A stretch of DNA of 60,935 nt from Ichthyophthirius multifiliis. Lineage: Eukaryota > Ciliophora > Oligohymenophorea > Hymenostomatida. This document shows, in pieces, positions 1 through 12,413 of this stretch. Within the stretch, counting starts at the first letter, position 1. Each line of letters starts with the position of its first letter. The position numbers and the translations under genes are program-made. The notes under the pieces were generated by a model. That model saw nothing but the letters and a program-made list of their open reading frames with translations. It did not search any database and had not been told where the DNA came from. Location: assembly GCF_000220395.1 (NCBI RefSeq), contig NW_004086975.1, positions 1-60,935 of the forward strand. The letters are read 5' to 3'.

Positions 1-162
1 ACCCCAACCCCAACCCCAACCCCAACCCCAACCCAACCCCAACCCCAACCCCAACCCCAACCCCAACCCCAACCCCAACCCCAACCCCAACCCCAACCCC
101 AACCCCAACCCCAACCCCAACCCCAACCCCAACCCCAACCCCAACCCCAAACCCCAAACCCC
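1..162. repeat. Telomere, C4A2 repeats
   Basis: About 27 tandem CCCCAA units in the C-rich orientation expected at the left end of a chromosome. One unit near 32-36 is CCCAA (one C short), and the innermost two units (about 145-158) are CCCCAAA before unique sequence begins at 163. C4A2 telomeres are known from Tetrahymena and Ichthyophthirius relatives. The perfect outer array and abrupt inner edge suggest a telomere added de novo by telomerase, as on ciliate macronuclear chromosomes. Confidence 0.98.
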
Positions 163-3162
163 ATGTTCAAATCCCAAATTTTAAATCATTAACCATAAAT
201 CATACTTATAATTAATTAAAATAAAAATAAATATAAATATATAATTAATAATTAAAAAAATAAATAAAAATAAAATAATTAAAATTAAATTAAAAATAAA
301 AATATTAATAAAAATAAAAACAAAATAAAAATCAAAATAAAATCAAAATAAAAATAAAAATAAAAATAAAAATAAAATCAAAATAAAATAAAATCATAAA
401 TATAATAAATTAAAATTAAATAATATTAAATATAAAAATATATCTTAATATATATAATTATTTTTTTAATAATTATAAATAAATTATTTAATATATAATT
501 AATACAAATATATATTTATAAAATAATTTTATAATATAATATCAAATTAATAATAATTATATATATATATATAATTAAAAATATATATATTTTAAAAAAA
601 TATTTTTTTTTTTATTAATTATATATTGTCATAATATTTATTATTTTAAAATATAAATTAAAGAAAATTTAATATTTTTTATAACTTTTATATAAAATTT
701 TTAATTATATTAAATAATTAATTAAATATATTTATTATTATTAATTTATTCTCCTTATAAATAAACTTATATAATTTTAAAATTCTATTATTATAGGTTA
801 CGTAAAATAAATTAAAAATATTTATTGTTAACTTAAAATATTTACGTTCAAATTATGTAATTTATTTTAATTAATAACCTCTATATTTTTATTCGAATTT
901 TGTATTACAAATATTATATATTTAAATTTATTTTATTATAATTTTAATTAATTATATAAATTTTTAAAATATTTTGTATAGGTAATTAGATATTTAAATT
1001 ATAAATATAAAATATATAAATTAATTTTATGAATTCTTTATAATATTAATAAATTTATTTAAATTATAGTTTCTATTTTATAATAACAATTAATTTAGAC
1101 TTTCTAATCTATTTATGAAATTAATATATAATAAATTTATATAATTTATAAAAAAATATATTAATTATATATATACATATATATATATTTATATATTTTT
1201 TCTATATAACTTATTTTTTTTTTATTTTTTTTTATTTTATTTTTATATTAAATATTTATTTTTCTTCAATTAATTTTGAAATTTGTAATTTAATTATTTA
1301 ATTATTTAAAATTTTTAAAGAATTTTTTTTTTATAAAATTAATAAATTATAATTTATTAATAAATATTTTTTACTTATTTATTTATTTGATAATTATCAT
1401 AATAAAAATACTATTTTAAAATTAATTAAAATTTTTGTAATTGACAAAAGTTTTCAAAATCAGATTTGCAATTATTCTTGTCAAAATCTATATATTTAAA
1501 AAAAATTAGATAATATGAAGTTATTATTACCTTTTCCAACGTGATGATCCTATTATGTTGAATTAATAAAAATAAAATCGAAGTTTTTTATGGGTTCATT
1601 ATCTCCCCTTTCCACTCCCAATAGATTATTTTTTGAAAAAAAGAAAAGAAAAAAATCATCTATGATAAAAAAAAATGATGTGATTTATAAATAGAGTATT
1701 GTTTGAGAAATAAAAAAAATATTGATAAACGGAATTCAAGTGTTAAATATGTGTATTTTTTTGCGAAAAATGTAAATTTGTTAAATATTGTCGCACATAT
1801 TTTTAGCTTTTCTTTCAATTATTATCTGATATTTAGATAGAAATAAAAATATTTTATTTGTTTAGGTTATAAATTTTGTTATTTAATGTTTTTATTTAAA
1901 ATTGCTTTGTTCAATAGTCAGAAAAATGTTTTAAAGGAATAAAGTTTTTTAGTTTTAAATAAACTTATAAAAATAGAAATTAAAATTTTAATTTTAATAT
2001 ATTTTTTTAATTACCTAATGCTTATTACTAAAGAGAATTTTCATTGGATAAGTTTTTAATTATTATATTTTATTTTTAAGACAATTATTTTATTTGAATA
2101 AATACAAAATATTTGTTTGTTTATCTATTATTTAATTTGTTTAACAGAGTTTTATAAATATATAAATGTATTTAATGATATAAACAAAGTGATAATTAAT
2201 ATTTAATTAAGAGCTGAAATAAGTTATTAGCTATTTCCATAAATTTATTATTATGTTAAAGTACAGTACTAAATATATTTATATTATTTTTAATAAATTT
2301 TTATATTAATTATTTTTTTATATATTTTTATGAAATTATTATTAATTTAATTAAACTTAAATATTAAATCATTGATTAAGCAAAAATTTTTTTGAAATAC
2401 TATTTTAATTCTATTTCATAATATTTTATATTTTTTTTATTTAATAATTAAATTCAAAAAAACATAAATCAAATTAATAATCCAAATAATTATTAAAATA
2501 TTTTTTGAAAACAAATTAAAAATATATTTCAGTATTTATATAATTTTATAAAAATATATATATATTTGAAATTAAGATATAAATAATTTTCAAATATTTA
2601 TATTATTAAAAGTAAGAAATATATATTTATTAATTATAATAAACAATACAAATAAATGAAATGAAATTTAATTTTACCTTTGTCTTGAAATTAAATATAA
2701 TTATTTTAAATAAAAATAAATAATACAAAAATTAAATAAATAATAATATATATATAAATATATAATATAGTATTAATTGATATATCGTGTTTATATAGAA
2801 AATTTTAATTAATATATATTCATATACTTTTTATTATTATAATTTTATATTATAAAATAAATTATAAAAATATTTTTATTTGCATAAAATTGTTACTTGA
2901 TTTAAAAGATATATAATATGAAATTTTTTTTTTAATAATTTTCATAAATAATATTATAAATAAAATTATTTTAAAAAATTATTTTAAAAATACTAAATAT
3001 AAATATATAAAAAAAAAACAAAAAATAATAATAAATAATATAATATTATTAAATAAATAGTTTAATAATTATTATGTGTTATCATTAAATAATAAAAAAA
3101 ATAGTAAAAGTAAAAAAATAAATATGAATATAAATTAAATTTAAATTTAAAATGATTATAAC

Positions 3163-3200
<38 letters not shown>

Positions 3201-3502
3201 TAATAATTTTATATTTTTTTATATATAAATAACTTTTATTATTATTTTTATTTATTTATTAAAATTTAAAAAATCAATATATAAGATTAAAGATTATTTC
3301 AAGACAAAGCTGTAATTATAAAAAATAAGAACATATAAATATTAAAATATAAATATATTTTTTTATTTTAAAATAAGATAAAGTATATATTTTGGATTAA
3401 TTTTAATTAAGTATTTTTAATTAAATAAAAAATCTATAATATATATAAAATTAAATAAATTAAAATATAAAAAAAATTATATTAAGTAATAAATTGTAAA
3501 AA
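163..3502. other. Subtelomeric AT-rich region without a clear gene
   Basis: Mostly A/T runs and short TA repeats, for example a (AT)n tract near 3166-3192. No conserved protein was recognised. Two local exceptions exist. A slightly GC-richer island lies at about 1440-1760, where the minus strand reads as short coding-like stretches. A 14-base inverted repeat, CTTTGTCTTGAAAT, occurs near 2679 and 3296. Both are listed as findings. Confidence 0.7.
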
Positions 3503-4923
3503 ATGGCATATATAGATTAAGATGGATTAAAAGAGCTCGAAAATTATAAATATTTTGGTGGTGAATATTCATGGTTAGACAAAAAAATGAACCCATTTTG
3601 GCTTTGGTGTTCTGAACTTCTTCCAAAAGTAATACATATAATAAAATTATTTAATAAATAGATATTAAAATAACTAGACCCTTGCACCAAATACTGTTAC
3701 ATTCATAGGTTTTGCATTTGTTGTATCCTAATATGTAGTAATGTTAGTATATGATGTAACTCTTACAAGAGAACTTCCCTCTTGGGTTTTCTTATGGGCA
3801 GCTTTTTGTAGTTTTATATATTAAACATTAGATGCAGTAGATGGTAAATAAGCAAGGAGAACAGGCACTTCTTCCCCTTTAGGATAATTATTTGATCATG
3901 GATGCGATTCATTTTCTGTCACTTTTTTCCTTCTAGGCGTTGCTTAAGCCGTTAAAATGCATCCTTAATACGTATTATTAATTTAAAATTATCATTTTTA
4001 TATTTTTAATTATTTTTAAAAAAGATTTTTTATTTATTAGTGATAGTGTAAGTGTCTATTTTTACTGCAAATTGGATGGAATATCATACATATGTTTTAA
4101 ATACATAAGTAGCTAATTTTGGAGTCACGGAAACTGAATTAATAGTAATTGCTATTTAATTAATTTCATTTTTGAAAGGATAAGATTTTTGGCTTGCTAA
4201 CCTTGGAGATGTCCTTCCTAATTTTGCTATAAATATGCTCAAATAAAAAAATATTGGATTTTTAATTGATATAGAAATCTATGTAATTTGTATATATTCT
4301 ATGTGTGTTATTTTAAGTATTCTTAATATTGCTTGTATTTTTAATACGATTTTTAAATAATAATATGATAAACAAGGAAGATAAGTAATACAATTATTAT
4401 AATATATTAACGAAAATCATTTTATAAATAATAAAATTTTAAATTTTAAAGATTACAATAAATAAATTAAATGCTTTATTATAATATATTCCTATAATTG
4501 TTATAATTGTTATAGAAATTACAATATTTTAATAAAAGTAATTTTATTCTTAGTATGCTGGAATTGTTCTTTTAACTTTTGGATTGCTAGTTTCACTATT
4601 AACTTGCAAATTAATTATTTGTTCGTTAACAAGAGTATAATAAAATATTTTATGTTTCAGTTTTTATAAATATTATTTGATTAAAAAAATAGATGAAATT
4701 TCCTATGTTTCATACAGAAATTGTTCCTTATTAATTAATTTGTCTAATTAATTATTTTTTCAAAGAATTTATAGATACAAATGTTTAATTAATATAATTT
4801 ATAATATTGGCAGGTTTAACAATTTACTTTTCCTTTGATTATACAAGTAAAGTAATCAAATAAATTACAGAGCATTTGGGTATTTATTGTTTTTCAGTTT
4901 AAAAAAGAACAAAACTAAATTGA
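3503..4923 (+). CDS. CDP-alcohol phosphotransferase (ethanolamine/choline phosphotransferase, EPT1/CPT1 family)
   Basis: Transfers phosphoethanolamine or phosphocholine from the CDP-alcohol to diacylglycerol, the last step of the Kennedy pathway, in ER/Golgi membranes. Five exons join in frame: 3503-3628, 3678-3971, 4025-4384, 4554-4634 and 4693-4923, giving about 363 aa, close to the 380-400 aa usual for the family. The CDP-alcohol phosphotransferase signature DG(x2)AR(x8)G(x3)D(x3)D is complete, reading DGKQAR...G...DHGCD, around residues 90-115. Several hydrophobic membrane segments follow. The C-terminus ends with a conserved-looking EHLGIYCFS segment, and TGA is the stop. N-terminal residues such as NPFW and a downstream NTVTFIGF also fit the family. 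The head-group preference cannot be told from sequence by eye. Confidence 0.93.
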
Positions 4924-5149
4924 AATAATATATTTATTTAGATATTTTAAATAATTAATCTAAATTATTTAAATTCATAATATTATAAAAATAAATAAAA
5001 AAATATTTTAGAAATAAATCAGAAACATTATAAATTAAACATAAATTAACATTAACATATTTATCAAAAATATATTGTTTCATTATTTTTTTAAATAATT
5101 CACTTAAATTCTTATTATAAATTAAAAAATAATTTTTATTATAAAAAAA

Positions 5150-6509
5150 ATTAATTAAAAATATAATTAATATGTTATATTTATTAATTTTAAAACTAAG
5201 ACTTATTTCTTTAATATTGCTATTACTTTCTTTTTTGAATCTTACTATATTGCTTCTTTTTCCTAATACAGATTACCAAAATCAATTTTTATTTATTTAG
5301 AATTATACGAATTAGTTATATATAATCAATTTTTATTATGCAATTTTATTAAATTGTAATAGCTATAATTATTAATATAAAAATTACTATTATTATTACT
5401 TTAATTGATTTTATTATAAATACTAATGCTTTTATTTATAATATTATTGTTATTTAATTGTTCATTATTTTAAGCTATGCAATTTTCTAATAGATTTAAT
5501 AATTTTTTCATTTTGTTATTAATTATCTTTTATTTTTTGCTAATTCAATTTTTTTTAAATTAGTAATTTTTTAATTATCCTTCTTACATTTAATATAAAT
5601 CTAAAATATGATTCAAAAACTAAATATTTTATTTAACTTTGTATATATTTGTTGTGTACCTAGACTTTTCTATCGATTTATTTTGCTAGTTCATGAAGTT
5701 CATGTTTAAGATAGAATATATTTTAAAAATATATGTACATCTATTACGAATTTTTAACTGCTTTTGTAAAATTATATTTTCTATTTTATTTTATTTTATT
5801 TTATTTTATTTTATTTTATTTTATTTTATTTTCTTTTCTTTATAAATTTGAAATAAGTCATAAAAATGCATTTTAGATTAACTTTCACAATTAATATAAA
5901 TTATCTATTAGTTATTATACGTTTGCTTATTATATATTTTAATCGAATATAATCAAAAAAAAATAAAAAAATATTATTATAAAAAACCTAATAAAAATCA
6001 TCTATCTTATTTATGTTAGATTCTCTAGAAAACTCAAATTTTTGATTTTATAGAATACTATCTTCTTTTAGATTTATTAATAAATTATTAATATCCAATT
6101 ATTTGCTACTATTTTCTTTAAATAAAAATTTTTCTGATAAAAGGTTTATTTCTTTAATTCTTAAACTAAAAGCCTGAATTATCAAACTATTAAGGATTAG
6201 TTTAAAAAGCTTATGATTTTTTAATAGTTTGCTGTATAAATCTATTATAATTTATCTTTTATGTTTTAAATAAATATATTTTAATTAAAATTTATATTAA
6301 TAATAGTATACATAGTATTTCCTATATTTGTATAAAGTGAAAGTGAACTTTTTACTCTTTTTTAAGTTAATTGATATTTTATTTATCTTAATTTATTATC
6401 TATTTCTTCTTTACCTTATTATATTTACTTTATGATTTCACCAATTTAATAAAGCGTATACCATAAGAGAAATAGCATTTAATAAATACAAATATTTTTC
6501 ATCTTTCAT
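5150..6509 (-). CDS. Hypothetical Gln/Asn/Lys-rich protein
   Basis: Read on the minus strand from an ATG at 6509 (MKDEKYLYLLNAISLM). A small GT-AG intron of about 27 bases (6415-6441) keeps the frame, followed by a long open exon to about 5988. Downstream, coding-like stretches continue, for example LKHELHELAKQIDRKV and an Asn-rich segment near 5350-5460, but exon boundaries are ambiguous and more than one frame stays open. A pentanucleotide TTTTA array at about 5783-5831 lies inside the gene and would encode Lys/Ile/Gln/Asn-rich repeats. Composition suggests coiled coil or low complexity. No family was recognised. The 3' end is uncertain: one frame stops with TGA at 5462, while other coding-like sequence continues toward 5150. 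The gene is convergent with the phosphotransferase gene at 3503-4923. Confidence 0.4.
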
Positions 6510-6643
6510 TTTTTAAAACTGCTTTAAAAAGCATTTAAAATTATTTAACTTATTTTTATATTTAAAATTATTTTAATATAAATTATATATAATCATTTAA
6601 AAATATTAATTTTTAAAAAAGGATTTTCATATATATATATATT

Positions 6644-6974
6644 ATGGGAAATAAATAATATTGCCAATAGTAGAGTAATTTTTTAAAAAAGTTAGCAAAC
6701 TTTTATTCTTATTTACTTTATAGTTTTATAATAAGAAGAAGAATGTAATAATAAATATGATGATTTTATTTATTGTGAAAGAGAATATGGATTTAATGAT
6801 GATAAATGCAAAAGTATAGTATTTTTTTTAAAAAAATATGTTAATTAACAAATAGATTTGTATCTTGGATTATATTAAGAGTGTATAGTTAAATTGGTAA
6901 AAAAATATTTATTTAATAAAATATAAATTTATTTATATAAAAAGGATAAAATGAAATAAAATTTAAAAGAATGA
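6644..6974 (+). CDS. Twin CX9C (CHCH-type) mitochondrial intermembrane-space protein, COX23/CHCHD7-like
   Basis: Three exons (6644-6674, 6724-6813, 6856-6974) join in phase 1 to give a 79-residue protein. It contains cysteines spaced C-x9-C-x10-C-x10-C, in ECNNKYDDFIYC then EREYGFNDDKC and KNLYLGLYQEC. This coiled-coil helix-coiled-coil helix pattern is typical of small proteins imported and oxidised by the Mia40 pathway and often used in respiratory complex assembly. CHCHD7/COX23 has spacing x9-x10-x9, so the last interval is one residue longer here. The intron choice could account for this, and the choice was made because it keeps all four cysteines in frame. The tail after the last Cys is Lys-rich. 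The gene is too short and too interrupted by TAA to be seen as a standard-code ORF. Confidence 0.7.
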
Positions 6975-8469
6975 TATATTATGTTAGTAATAAAGTATAT
7001 AAATAAAAATATATGAAGAATTTCAAATTCAATTTTTTTTTAAAAAAAATGTATATGCTAAAAATTTTTATTTTACATTTAATTAAAAAAACATCAAAAA
7101 ATAATATTTAAAATTCAGTATATTTTATTTTAAACGAAATTATCATTTATTAAATGCTGAAAGTATTTTTAAATAAAAATAATTAAAAAGTACATAAATA
7201 ATATATTTAATTATTTCTAATTACAAAATACAAAATAAAATATTTTTTAATAATAGTATAATTTATGGAAATAATTTTTGAATTAATTTTTCAAATATTA
7301 CCAAATTTATGACAAATAAAATTATATAAATAAACTTTTTAGAAATCTAAAAATCTAAAATCTTACAAAAGAGAATAGCTAAAATTTTAATATATGCAAA
7401 AAAGCACAAAAAATTTGATTCTAAATAGAAAATGAGGGACTTAATAAACTAAAAAAAAATATCAAAAAAATACATAAATATAGCTATATTCATCACTAAG
7501 CTCTAACATAAACTAACACATTTTGGTAAAATGACTAGAATAAAGAATAAATTAATAAATATAGAAAAATATTTAAACCAACTAATAATTAAAATTTGAA
7601 ATTTTAGATAGAGAAACTAAAATCCAGAGCTTGGAACTTGAAATAAATACACCAAAAAAAATATGAAGAACACCCTTATGATTCCAGCTAGTTGCAGCAA
7701 AATAATACTAAAATATAGACATTCCTAAATATATAGAACTAATTGACAAACATAAATATTTACTTAAGATTCTAATTACTTGAAAAACATAGTAATATGG
7801 TTATATAACTATTGATTAATATATAAAAAATTATTAAGATACATATGAGTTTTATATATCTTGAAATATAAAATGAGACTAATAAAAATGGAAAACCATA
7901 AATAAGGAAGAAGTAATTGTATAAGTTAATAAAAATTTAAATATATTTATCTAAACAAATAAATGAGATCAAAGAAATTTACAATAAAAATTAGCATAAA
8001 TTATAACAAAAAATAAATTTTTAAAACTAAAATAATTAAATTCACTAAAATAAATTAATTCCAATAATAAACTTAATAGTAATTAAAAAATATATATGAA
8101 AATTCTATAAAAAGATAAATTAAAATAAAATAAACTAAAAAAAAATGCAAAAATAACTTTTAGATATTGTATCAAAATAATAATAATTAAATTAAAAATA
8201 AAAAAATATAAAAATGAAATAAAAAAAAATATATGAGTATAGTAAACATATAATAAATAAATATGATATATACAAATTACAAAATAAGTTTAAAAAATAT
8301 TATTTAGTAAAAATGTATTACTATAAAAAAATTAAAAAAAAAATAACATAAAAAAAAAATATGAAAAAAATATTAAAATATTAGTATAAGAAAATATATA
8401 TAATATTATAAATTTAATATAAAATAAAAGAATATAATTGAAATTAAAAAATATATATACATATATAAG

Positions 8470-8507
<38 letters not shown>

Positions 8508-9977
8508 TTTTATTAACAAAATATTTTCATATTTATTTATTTTTAAATTATTATATAAATTTTATATCTTTAATATATATATATATATATTAATTGAATT
8601 AATTTATTTTATTTTTTATATTTTTTTTTTTAAATATATCTTTTTATTTTTATTTTATTTTATATTTATTTTAAAATATTATATATTTAAAATATTTTAT
8701 TTCTTTTTTTTATTTTTATAAATTTATATTATTAAATAATACATATTTTTTTTATCATATTTATAATTTTTTTTTCTATTAATTATATATATTCATATTT
8801 GTTATTTATTTATATATATTATTTTACAAATTTTATTTTATTTTTTTTATAAAAAATAAATTTTTTATATAGATTTTTTTTTTATTTTAATTTTTTTTAT
8901 TATATTTATTTATAATAAACACATATAAATATTTATGAGTACTTTTTTTTTTATTTTAATAAAATTGTTATTGCTATATTTTTGTAGAAATAATTAAATT
9001 TAAAAATCTTTTTTTATATAATTTTTCAAATACATTTAAAAATATAATATATCCATTTATTATTTTATTTATCAATATTTAATTTTATTTTAATTAATTT
9101 CATTTTATTTAAAATAAATATAAAATTTATTAATTTATTTATAAATTTAATTAATTAAAAAATATACTATAGTAAAAATTATTATCTTATTTTTTTAATA
9201 AATAATGTTTTATAGAAATTTATATATATAATATCTAATATTAAAAAATGTAGAAGTATATTTGATAAAAAATTATTTCATAAATAATTATAATATATTA
9301 AATCATAATTTTTTGAATAATATAAATTTTACATTAAATTTTTAAAATTAAAAATTATATATAAATACATATATAATTAATTTATATACATATTTATATT
9401 TAATTTTATTTTTAGAATAAACATTATTTATAAATATTTTCTTGTAATCTATATAATTCTAAGATATAAGAATAATAAATATTGAAAGTAAATCATTATT
9501 GATTGAATAATCTTTTAATTTTTCAAATAATTAAATTTAAAATATAAAAAATTAATATTTAGATCATTTTTATTAAGAAAATAGAAAAAATATTTTTTAA
9601 ACTTTATTTAAATAAATTAAATTTAAATCATTATTAAAAATAAAAAGATTAAAATAAAATATTAATAATAAATGATAAAAAATTATTTAATCATAGCAAG
9701 AACTATTATATTGATATATTAAACAATATTTAAAATAACAGATATTTCTTTTACTGTTAGTATATATAATGCTTATATATAAAATAAGTAAATTAAAACT
9801 ATTATTAAATATAAGATAAATTAATTAAAATAATCTAAAAAAACTTAAATTATTATAATTTAGAAATAAAAGTAAATTATTTATTTATATTGAGAAAAAA
9901 TCTTATGCTATTTTTTTATAAGATTAAATAAAAATTATAATAAATTTATATATATTTCTTTAAATTATTAATTTTAA
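6975..9977. other. Long gene-poor AT desert with strand-bias flip
   Basis: No conserved gene recognised. From about 7000 to 8450 the plus strand is strongly A-rich with few T runs. At about 7330-7590 it contains an open stretch that reads like Lys-rich protein (QKRIAKILIYAKKHKKF and so on), but it is soon broken by several TGA codons, so it may be a decayed gene or mobile-element remnant. A (TA)n tract sits at about 8467-8502. After it the plus strand becomes T-rich to about 9100. The remainder to 9977 is simple AT-rich sequence. Confidence 0.5.
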
Positions 9978-11902
9978 TCATTTTTTAGAATCTTTCTAAT
10001 TCTTACATTTACTACATTAAAATTATTTAATCTTTCTAATCTCTTTTATAGATTTTCCACTTAATTTATTTTCACATTCAAAATGTAACCCTATTAAAAA
10101 AAATCGATAATTAATTATTATTATAAATTATTACATAATTTGCATTTATCACAATAAACAAAATCTCCTTCTGCATTTTCTTCAATTATTTTATTACAAG
10201 CTGGGCAATATTTTTTCTTTATAATAAAATTTAAATAAACAATATTTTTTTAAAAATATACATTCTAATAATAAATCCAACAATCATTACAAATAATTCT
10301 TTCATTAACTAATTATTAAGAATACTTTTTCAAAATTTCATTCGAATAATTTTAAAATAGAAATACACCGCAGGATAGACAATTATTACAGTTATTACAA
10401 AACCATCTTTCTTCAGGAATTTAGGTTCTATTTGGTTCAATACAACTCATATGAAAAGGTCTATCACAACAATCACATATAAGTAGTTCGTTTTCCTTTT
10501 TTTTTTTTTTGAATAAAAAAAAATATTTTTCATAAAATTACATTTGTATTCTTTTTGCATATTAAGCATAGTTTACATTCAGTACAAAACCAATCATATT
10601 TTCTTACAATGTTTTTTTCCAAAGGAGGATCACAACATTCGGTATGAAAACTTTTTTAGCATCCTTTACATATTAAAATATCTTTCGGATCTGATTTATC
10701 TTTTTTTTTGCAATTATCCCAATTACACTCTTTTGTTTATTCAGTTTAAAAGCTTTCTTCTTCTTCCTCTACTTCTTCTTCCTCTTCTTCTTCATCTTCT
10801 CCATTTTCTTCTTCATCATCTTCATCTCCATCTACATCTTCATCTTCATCATCATCTTCCATTTCTTCTGGTTAAACTTCTTCCTAATTTTCTTAATTTA
10901 TCTTTTTTTAATTTTAATATTATTTTTGTATTTTTTATTCAACATTATTTTCATTTTCATTTAGATTCTATTATTAATCTTTTTATTTATTTGATTATCT
11001 CTCTTAACTTTCAGAATTATTTGTTTTTCTTTGTCCAGTTTTTTACAGTTTCTTGGCTTTTATAGTTTCTAATCTTTTTTTTTATGCTTCTTATCTTTTC
11101 TATTTTATTTAAAGTTTATCTTTTGGTTAAATTTTCTACTTATCTTTACTATATAAATTTTATTATCAAATATTAATATGTTAATTTTTTTTTTATTACT
11201 TTACACCAAATTATTTTGGGTGATCTGCGATTGCACAATCTTCACAAGCAGTTATTAATTCAGCTTAATTCTATAATTTTATTGATTTATTATATTTAAA
11301 ATAAAAATAAAAAAATAATATTATATAATAGAATTTTATTATATTCTTACAATATTAATTTCATAATATTTGTTAGCGTATAAATTTTTGCAATAATAGC
11401 ATTCTCCGGTTATTACTTTATTTATTTAATCTAAGGCTATTTGATTTCTTATATTTAATCTTTCTTTTTCCTTTTCTTTTAAAATTATCTCATTATATTT
11501 TGGTGCTATATGCAATATATCTTTTTTTTCCTATAAATTTTTAATTTTTTCTATCTATATTTGGTTCTTTAAAAAATGAAAAAATAAAAATAATTATTTT
11601 ATAAGAAGTAATTAATATATTTTAAGTACTGTTATATAAGCCTGTTTTAAATCATAATCATTTGCTCCATTATATACAACTTTTAAGTATTTCGATATTC
11701 TTTCATGCTTGTTCAGATGATTTTAATTTAATAAATAAATATTAGTTAAATTGCAATAACAAATTCTTTTTCTAGTAAATTTACAGTCAATATGAAATAA
11801 TTATGATTATCTTTTTTATGAATATAAAGTTTCTAAAACATATTTATCAAATAGAGTGAAGTTATCGTTTATTTTTTATTATTCGATTAAATTATTTATC
11901 AT
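9978..11902 (-). CDS. Multi-PHD-finger chromatin protein
   Basis: Likely nuclear reader of histone tails. The minus strand from ATG at 11902 to TGA at 9978 carries about six exons. Zinc-binding modules in order: an N-terminal Cys/His-rich part (GECYYCKN ... ACEDCAIADH); a long Glu/Asp-rich acidic stretch (about 10770-10870); then PHD 1 (CNWDNCKK ... ILICKGCQKSFHTECC ... WFCTECK); PHD 2 (ELLICDCCDRPFHMSC ... RWFCNNCNNCLSC); and PHD 3 (CPACNK ... FVYCDKCKLWLHFEC ... FQCSKCK). The paired arrangement of PHD 1 and PHD 2 with a CxxC link resembles DPF/PHF10/MLL-type tandem PHDs. The third PHD is assembled across an intron that restores the Trp of the KLWLHFEC core. The protein ends KNQKDSKK. The specific complex cannot be named. 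Apparent His-rich ORFs on the other strand are shadows of the acidic stretch. Confidence 0.85.
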
Positions 11903-12413
11903 TTTCTTTGACAAATATTTTTTTAATTAATATATTTTTAATATAAAAATATGATTATAAAAATAAATCTTTTTTTATTAGAATTAAAAAAGAAAAATGA
12001 AATATATTATTTTAAAAAATTAAATTATATAAAATAATTATTATATATTATAATATAAAAAAAGAATTTTAAATTATATAAAATCAAAATTAAATGATTT
12101 AATTTCTAAAAATAATTTAATAAATAAATAATAATTTAATAATATATACTAGAATATTATACTAATATATTATTTACTTATTTCAATATTTGAATTTAAA
12201 CTTTAAGACAATTAATTAATTAAATTAGTATTATTCCATATAATATTATTCTATAAATATAATAAATAAAATAAGTATTATGATTTATTTATACTTTCAG
12301 ATACTTAAAACAAACCTAGCTTCAAACTTTTTTCATAGGAAAGTTAAATTTTAAAATTTAATTAAAATAAATATCTACTAAATAGGAATAGCATCTTTTT
12401 TTTTAAAAAAAAA
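11903..12413. other. Intergenic, divergent promoters
   Basis: AT-rich spacer between the minus-strand PHD gene and the plus-strand coiled-coil gene. Presumably it holds both promoters. No defined motif was seen. Confidence 0.5.

Noticed and set aside
1535-1830. C/D-box snoRNA (GTGATGA near 1540, CTGA near 1826)
   Set aside because: The boxes are almost 290 bases apart with no terminal stem; a chance match is more likely.
8464-9977. CRISPR array or other prokaryotic feature in the repeat-rich desert
   Set aside because: No regular repeat-spacer pattern; the genome is clearly eukaryotic.
10544-11065. 173-codon plus-strand ORF with His/Leu-rich repeats
   Set aside because: It is the antisense of the Glu/Asp-rich acidic stretch and first PHD finger of the minus-strand chromatin gene.
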